DNA of 64,000 bases from the NCBI GenBank assembly GCA_017515345.1, contig JAFWFZ010000028.1, positions 101,448-165,447 on the forward strand, in the 5' to 3' direction. Shown here piece by piece: positions 54,574 to 62,100 of this stretch. The position numbers and the translations under genes were made by a program. The stretch is from Oscillospiraceae bacterium (GTDB taxonomy: Bacteria > Bacillota > Clostridia > Oscillospirales > Oscillospiraceae). Position 1 is the stretch's first letter; each line of letters begins with the position of its first letter. Under the pieces are notes generated by a model. The model was given only the letters and a program-made list of their open reading frames with translations, had not been told where the DNA came from and made no database searches.

Positions 54574-54609
54574 GGAGAGGCCATACATCCGTATGGCCTC
54601 TCCTTTTTT
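54574..54609 (+). terminator. Expression-platform terminator after the cobalamin riboswitch
   Basis: Bases 54574-54586 and 54591-54603 are perfectly complementary (13 bp, four-base loop), followed by six T's. It lies 48 bases before the DUF2292 start codon, so it would stop transcription unless an alternative structure forms. Confidence 0.92.
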
Positions 54610-54656
54610 ATGCCGCGGAATGCGATAGGAGATGATCGTTTGAGAGGTGGTGAGAT

Positions 54657-54839
54657 ATGGCGGCGAAGCAGAAGCCGGAGATCCCCGTCTATGTGAGCGA
54701 GCGGGAAAAGCATCTGATCGAGCTGATGCGGACCATTGACTACGGCGAGATCCGGGTAAGCGTCGAGAATTACCAGCCGATCGAGGTCCTGGAGATGAAG
54801 CGGAGCGTGGATCTGCGGTCGGAACAGAAAAAGAAATAA
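54657..54839 (+). CDS. DUF2292 (YezD-like) small protein
   Basis: The 60-residue product consists of one small DUF2292 domain (about residues 18-55: LIELMRTIDYGEIRVSVEN, then PIEVLEMKRSVDL) with a lysine-rich tail. The function of the family is unknown; in Bacillus YezD lies among sulfur-metabolism genes. The ATG follows GAGAGGTGGTGAG. It is the first gene after the riboswitch/terminator, and so the one most likely controlled by it. A weaker hairpin with a T-run separates it from the dockerin gene. Confidence 0.82.
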   Translation: MAAKQKPEIPVYVSEREKHLIELMRTIDYGEIRVSVENYQPIEVLEMKRSVDLRSEQKKK

Positions 54840-54887
54840 GAGTCAAGAACTGACCAGAAAACTGGAGGTTCCGTTGTATGGCAGGCC

Positions 54888-54916
54888 CTGCGCCGTGCCA
54901 TCGGCGGAGCTTTTTT
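54888..54916 (+). terminator. Possible terminator between the DUF2292 and dockerin genes
   Basis: CGCCG (54891-54895) pairs with CGGCG (54902-54906), extended by two pairs beyond a G-G mismatch, and is followed by CTTTTTTG. It is weaker than the upstream terminator and may allow read-through into the dockerin gene; no good promoter is seen after it. Confidence 0.5.
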
Positions 54917-54977
54917 GTTTCTTGGAACAGCGCCTCATCCCTGTGGAGGAGATCAGCAGAAGAAGGGAGGTGAAAGC

Positions 54978-56138
54978 ATGAAAAAACGCATCATCAGCAT
55001 CCTGATCGCGGCTCTGCTCCTGGCGGCGATCATGCCGACGGGCACGGCGGCGATCCAGCTTCAGGGTGACACCAACAGAAACGGCACCGTGGATATCATC
55101 TTCACCGTCACGAAGGGACCGGAAGGCTTCTTTGAGACGGAGACGGGCGACTACCTCTATATGGAGGAGCTCCACGTACCGTATTTCGACCTGGCGCTTT
55201 ACGGACTGGAGCGCTACTACTACAACCCGGAGTGCTACACCAGCAGCAACGGCCAGCAGCCCGGCACGTCCCTGACGGCGGCGGGCGTGGTCACCACCAT
55301 GCACATGTTCATCTACGCCACAGAAGTGTTCATGTTCGGTGAGGATCCAAGCGACGCGGGCAAGGGCCTGCACGCCGACGATCTGGACACCTGGGTGAGC
55401 TGGAGCCAGGGCGCCGGCAGCTCGTTCATGAGCTTCTGGGACCACAGCACCAACCTCAACTACTTCCTGGACTACGAGTATCCCCTGGGACGTGAGGGCT
55501 GGGGCAGCACCAGCGACCAGCAGGCGCTCCACGACGGCAGCCACGTCTCGCTCCACCGGATCACCGGCGACGCCATGGGCAGCGTCTACGGCCTCATGGA
55601 GACCGAGGACGGCACCCGCGACTTCGGCGAGGTCACCGAGGGCGAGAGCATCACTCTGACCCTGAAAAGGACGGTGGCCAGCATGGCCTCCGGTTCCTCC
55701 ACCAGCTACCGGGTACTCCCGGATACGGACGTCTACATTCTCAATGAGGACGATTTCGCAGGCCAGAAGGTCACCAAGTGGACGAGCCTGGGCTATACCG
55801 ACGAGAATGGCCAGATCACCGTCCCCGGCACGCTGGAGCCCGGCCGGTACTACATTTCCGCCAACGGCAACCCGGATTCCGAGCGCGGCCCGTCCGTCTT
55901 CGTCCTCACTGTGAAGCGGGACACCGGCGACGTGGTATTCGGCGACGTGAACGGCGATGGCCTTGTCAACAGCGGTGACGCCGTCCTGGTCCTGAAGCAC
56001 ACCGCCGGGACTCTGGGCAGCGCCGATTTCATCGAGGCTGCGGCGGACGTGAACGGCGACGAACTGATCAACAGCGGCGACGCCGTCCTGATCCTCAAGC
56101 GCACAGCGGGCACGATCCCCGCATTCCCCGTGGAGTAA
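54978..56138 (+). CDS. Secreted dockerin-bearing protein with DUF4430-like region
   Basis: The 386-residue product has a signal peptide (residues 1-25, ALLLAAIMPTGTAA). A central region (about 40-215) has SSFMSFWDHSTNLNYFLDY and GREGWGSTSDQQALHDGSHV, the pattern of DUF4430/transcobalamin-like C-terminal domains. A beta-sandwich-like segment (about 215-318) is followed by a C-terminal type I dockerin (about 321-383). Its two calcium loops DVNGDGLVNSGD and DVNGDELINSGD have all ligand positions. The ATG follows AAGGGAGGTGA. The next gene encodes cohesins, its likely partner. No catalytic domain is evident. Confidence 0.82.
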   Translation: MKKRIISILIAALLLAAIMPTGTAAIQLQGDTNRNGTVDIIFTVTKGPEGFFETETGDYLYMEELHVPYFDLALYGLERYYYNPECYTSSNGQQPGTSLTAAGVVTTMHMFIYATEVFMFGEDPSDAGKGLHADDLDTWVSWSQGAGSSFMSFWDHSTNLNYFLDYEYPLGREGWGSTSDQQALHDGSHVSLHRITGDAMGSVYGLMETEDGTRDFGEVTEGESITLTLKRTVASMASGSSTSYRVLPDTDVYILNEDDFAGQKVTKWTSLGYTDENGQITVPGTLEPGRYYISANGNPDSERGPSVFVLTVKRDTGDVVFGDVNGDGLVNSGDAVLVLKHTAGTLGSADFIEAAADVNGDELINSGDAVLILKRTAGTIPAFPVE

Positions 56139-56164
56139 GCAACCAGAAGGAGGAAAAAAACAGA

Positions 56165-59100
56165 ATGAAACGCGCACTAGCCCTGCTTCTCGCGGTCCTG
56201 ATGGCGTTCAGCGTGCTGTCCGTCACGGCCATGGCCGCGGACGGCCCGTCGATCACCGCCGCCGTCGACAAGACGGAGGCCGCCATCGGCGACACCGTGG
56301 AGGCAACATTTGCCCTCGCGAACAACCCCGGCTATACCAACATCGAGCTGACCCTGACCTTCGATCCCGACGTCCTGCAGTTCACGGGACTGAAGACCGA
56401 TGAGGACGGGGACGTGATCGGCCGTTTCGGCAAGGGCAGCACGGCGGTCAACACCAACGCCGCCTCTGACAAATACGGCTTCATCACAAACGCACTGACC
56501 AACACCTATTCAAACAATGCAGACCTGTTCGTGGCCCAGTTCGATGTGATCGGCGCGGGCAGCACGACGGTCGGCGCGAATGTGACCCTGTTCCAGAACA
56601 TCGACAACAACGGAACGGCCACGGACTATGAGGCCGCCGTCACCGCCAGCGATGAGATCGCCGTGGCCGGGACCCCCGCCACCAGCGTGACCCTGAACAT
56701 GACGGAGCTCAGCATTGAGGTCGGCAGCGGCACCAAGACCCTCACCGCCACGGTAGAGCCCTCCGACACCACCGACACCCTGGTGTGGACCAGCTCCGAC
56801 GAGACGGTCGCCACCGTGACCCAGACCGGCATCGTGACCCCCGTGGCCGCCGGTACCGCGGTCATCACGGCCACCGCGGGCAGCGTATCCGGCTCCTGCA
56901 CGGTCACCGTGACCCCGGAGCAGTCTGTGGTTGGCTACAGGAAGACCCAGTCCGGCGCCGTGGAGCGCTATGCCGACATGACCGGCATCCGGTCCTTCCT
57001 GTTCAACGGCAGCACCGTCACAGTGAAGAACATCTACAAGCTGACCCTCGCCGGTCACGAGGAATTCTACCTCACCGGTCCCCTTGGCTATATGACAGTG
57101 TTCCGCAAGCTGGACGGCACCGGCTGGATCGGCGAGCCCTGGGGCACCAGCTCCGAGTGGCAGGGTCTCAACTTCAGTTGGGCTGCAGATCAAGGGCAGA
57201 CGACCAAGAACATCCTGGTGACCTATGACGAGCTGGCCGCCGCCTTCGGCGACGACATGAGCAAGCTGGGCGTCACCGAGAATGACATCCTGGCCTTCAC
57301 CTATGTGCAGTACGATCAATACAACTACGGCGTCCTGTTCGTCATCGAGCCCTTGGCCGCCACCGGCGTGAGCATCGACGAGACGGCGGTCGTCAGCGTG
57401 GGCGAGACCGTCAAGGTCGCCGCGGCGCCGGAGCCCGCGGCCACCACCGACACGGTCGCCTGGACCAGCTCCGACGAGACCGTGGCCACCGTGGACGAAA
57501 GCGGCGTCGTCACCGGCGTGGCCCCCGGCTCCGCCACCATCACCGCCACTATCGGCGAGTACAGCGATACCTGCGCCGTCACCGTGCTGGGCGAGCCCGT
57601 GAGCTTCGACGTGCCCGGCAACGGCGAATGGGGCGAGAGCGTCACCGGCCTCACCATCGCGGGCGTGGAAATTTCCGGCTCCGCGTGGGACGGCCAGACC
57701 CTGACCGTGTACACCGATACCGAGACCGGTACCGCGCTCATCACCTTCACCGACAACTACGGTGAACAGACGAAGGTGACCTGCGCCATCGAGAATTATA
57801 CCGGCTCCGTTTCCAGGCAGATCGTTGTGGGCGGCTGGACCGATACCGGCACGTGGACGATCAACTTCGCGCCTGCCGTGCCCGCCACCGGCATCACGCT
57901 GGACAAGGAGACCATGGAGCTCCTGGTCGGCGGGAACGATACCCTTACCGCCGCCCTTACGCCCGAGGATTGCACCGACACCGTGACCTGGACCAGCTCC
58001 GATGAGAGCGTCGCCACCGTGGACGCAAGTGGCAAGGTCACCGGCGTGGGCGGCGGCACCGCGACGATCACCGCTGCGGCGAGCGGACAGACGGCCGCCT
58101 GCACGGTCACCGTCACGGCGGTGCCCGCCACCGGCATCACGCTGGACAAGGAGAGCCTCGACATTTGGACCGGCGACCAGATCCTCCTTACTGCCACCGT
58201 TACGCCGGAGGATACCACCGACAAGGTCGTGTGGACCAGCTCCGACGAGTCGATCGCCTATGTGAGCGATGACGGCTATGTCTACGGTAACGCTGTGGGC
58301 ACCGCGGTCATCACCGCCACGGCGGGCAGCGTGTCCGCTCAGTGTACCATCACCGTGCACGAGCCGTACCTTGTGGCGAAGGAGACCTTCCCCGGCGTGG
58401 AGGGCGTTCTCTCCCTGGACAATGATATCGCCATCAGGGGCGTGTTCGTGAAGAGCGCCGCGTGGGACGGAAACACCCTGAACGTGACGATCGATCCCTC
58501 CACTGAGGACGGCGCCAACGCCAAGTTGTCGATCAGATTCAAAAACGACAGCGCCAACAACATTTATATTATCAGCAGCAGGTTGAATTCCGGCAGGTCC
58601 TCAACAAAGAATTATACCGTGCCCATTGAGGGCGGCACTGCCACCAAGATCATCACCGTCGGCACCACCTCCGACGCCGACGACATCACGACCTACACCG
58701 TCAACTTCACCGTGGAGCAGCCCGAGCCGGACGGCCCGTCGATCACCGCTGCCGTTGACAAGACGGAGGCCGCCATCGGCGACACTGTGGAGGCAACATT
58801 TACCCTCGCGAACAACCCCGGCTATACCAACATCGAGCTGACCCTGACCTTCGATCCCGACGTCCTGCAGTTCACAGGACTGAAGACCGATGAGGACGGG
58901 GACGTGATCGGCCGTTTCGGCAAGGGCAGCACGGCGGTCAACACCAACGCCGCCTCTGACAAATACGGCTTCATCACAAACGCGCTGACCAACACCTATT
59001 CCAATAACGCGGACCTGTTCGTGGCCCAGTTCGATGTGATCGGCGCGGGCAGCACGACGGTCGGCGCCAACGTGACCCTGTTCCAGAATATCGACAACAA

Positions 59101-62100
59101 CGGAACGGCCACGGACTATGAGGCCGCCGTCACCGCCAGCGATGAGATCGCCGTGGCTGGGACCCCCGCCACCAGCGTGACCCTGAACCAGACGACCGCG
59201 ACCCTGGAGTACCCCGCCACCGTGCTGCTGCGCGCCACGGTGGAGCCCTCCGACACCACCGATACGCTGGTGTGGACCAGCTCCGATGAGTCCGTGGCCA
59301 CCGTGGACGCCACCGGTAAGGTCTCCTCCGTGGCCCCCGGCACTGCCGTCATCACCGCGCGCGCCAACGACGACGCCTACGCCGAGTGCGCGGTCACCGT
59401 TGAGGCCGAGAAGGCCGTGGTGGGCTATCGGAAGGCCCAGTACGGCAACCCGGAGCGCTATCCCGAGCTGACCAACATCCGCTCCATACTCTTTAACGGC
59501 GAGACCAAGACCCTCCGCAACCTCTATAAGTTCGAGCTCGTCGGCCATGAGAGCTTCTATATGACCGGCCCCAGCGGATGGTCCAGCAAGATGTACGCGC
59601 TGGACGGCACCCAGATCCTGGGCGGCGGCTGGGGAACCGACATCAGCACCGTCAACGTGAACCAGACGAGCGGCAACGTCATCACCACCCGCGATCTTCT
59701 GACGACCTACGCGGACCTGCAGGCCGCCCTGGGCGACGACGTGGAGAAGCTGGGTGTCACCGAGAATGACATCCTGGCCTTCACCTTCGTCCATTACGAC
59801 ACCTATGACTTCGGCATCCTGTTCGTCCTTGAGCCTGTGGCCGCCACCAGCCTCAGCATTGACGAGAGCGCGGTGATGCTGGCCGGGAAGACCGTCGCCC
59901 TTACCGCGACGCTGGCGCCCAAGGATACCACCGACATCCCCGTCTGGACCAGCTCCGACGAGTCTGTCGCCACTGTGGACGCCGAGGGCGTCGTCACCGG
60001 CGTGGGCAAGGGTACCGCCACCATCACCGCCACCATCGGCGAGCTCAGCGATACCTGCGCTGTCTCCGTGTTCGATGGCGCGGTGTCGATCGGCGCCCCC
60101 AGCAACGGCCAGTACGGCTATCACGTCTCCGATATACTGGTCGCGGGCGTGACGGTCCAGAGCTACGTCTGGGACGGCAAGACCGCCACCGTTTACATCG
60201 ACGAAGAAAGTGCTCCCGTCCTTGTCGTCTTCAAGAGCGCCAACGATAACGGCAATCTGGCCGACGAGACGGAGAGCGGCACCGTTGAAAACTACCAGGG
60301 CACCGTGTCCCGCCAGTTCGTCTTTGACGGCTGGATCGACGTCGGCACTTTCACCGTGAACTTTGAGAAGGCCGTGGCCGCCACCAGCCTCGCGCTGGAT
60401 AAGGAGACCATGGAGGTCCTGGCCAACAAGAGCGACACCATCACCGCCACCCTCTCCGAGGGCAGCACCGACACCGTGACCTGGACCAGTTCCGATGAGA
60501 GCATCGCCACCGTGGACGCGAACGGCAAGGTCACCGGCGTTGTCGCCGGCACCGCCACCATCACCGCCTCCGTCCGTGACCTCACCGCCACCTGCACGGT
60601 CACCGTCGTGGAGATCCATCCCACGTCCATGACTTTCACGGTGGACGATGAGCCTGTGGAGTCCATCCGCATCCGCCGCGGCGACCGCGTCAACGTCTAT
60701 ATCACCACCGAGCCCGCTGAGATCACCGATCCCATGACCATCGACGGGTATGACAGCTCCATGATCTATCCCTACCTGTACACGAACCAGGGCTATATCT
60801 ATCTGCAGACCCAGAGCAACACCAGCGGCGGCACGACGTCTATCACTGTCCATGCCGGCGACTTCACCGCTGAGCTGCCCGTGGAGGTCTATCTGGTTCC
60901 CGCCGAGTCCGTCACCCTCAGCGAGACCGAGCTGAACCTGGACTTCGGCGATTCCGTGCGGCTCACCGCCACCGTGACCCCGTCGAACACCACCGACAGG
61001 GGCACCTGGTCCAGCTCCGATACCAACGTGGTCACCGTGGCCAATAACGGCACCGTGAGCGCTGTGGGCGGAGGCACCGCCACCGTCACCTACACGATCG
61101 GCGACGTTTCCGCCGAGTGCGCCGTCACCGTGGCGGAGCCCTTCATCGTTACCGAGGGTTATCCGCCCATCACAGCGCGCGCCGGCACTCCCACCTTCCA
61201 GGGGATCTATATCACCGGCGCTCAGGTCGAATCCTATAGCTGGTCCGAAGAGGATCCCTTTATCCTGAACGTGATCCTGGCTCAGGGCACCGAGGACGGC
61301 GTCACGGTCAAGGAACTCATCAGGGTAGATGAGCCGTACATGGGCGTTCAGAGCTTTAGCGGCAGCGCGACCCTTGCCGACGGCGCAGCGACCATTACCC
61401 AGAGCTGCTCCGGCAGGATATTGAATGCCTTTACGCTCACCACGAACTTCGCCGTTTCCGTTCCCGCCACCAGCCTGGAGATCGACAAGGATTCCATCGA
61501 CCTGCTCACCAACAAGACCGAGACCATCACCGCCACCCTGTCCGAGGGCTCCACGGATACCGTGACCTGGACGAGCTCCGATGAGAACGTGGCCACGGTG
61601 GACAGCAAGGGCGTGGTCACCGGCGTGGGCGACGGCACCGCGACCATCACCGCCAGCGTCCGCGAGCTCAGCAAGACCTGCGCGGTCACCGTCACCACGG
61701 TGCATCCCACGTCCCTCGCCATCGAGAGCGAGAACATCGTGGACGGCGTCCTCCGCATCCGGAAGACCGACAGCGCCACTGCAACGGCCGTCATCGAGCC
61801 CGCCGAGATCTCGGATGAGGTCGTCTGGAGCATCGAGGAGGCAGGAGGCGCCACCGTCAGCCAGGACGGCGTTATCACCTCCAAGGACTACGGCACCGGC
61901 ACACTCACCGTGACGGCGGGCGAGCTGACCGCCTCCGTCCCCGTGGAGGTCTACCGCGTTCCTGCGGAGTCTGTCACCTTCAGAGAGACAGAGGTGACCC
62001 CGCTGTTCTATGATGTCATTACCCTCTATATCGACGTGCTCCCCGAGAATACGACCGACACCGTTACCTGGTCCATGGAGAACAGCGATCTGGGCAATTT

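Noticed and set aside
54411..54609. Reading the promoter-leader-terminator unit as 6S RNA or SRP RNA
   Set aside because: The closing stem and size fit a stand-alone RNA, but the SRP loop motif and the long 6S hairpin with central bubble are missing, whereas the ordered B12-box motifs are present.
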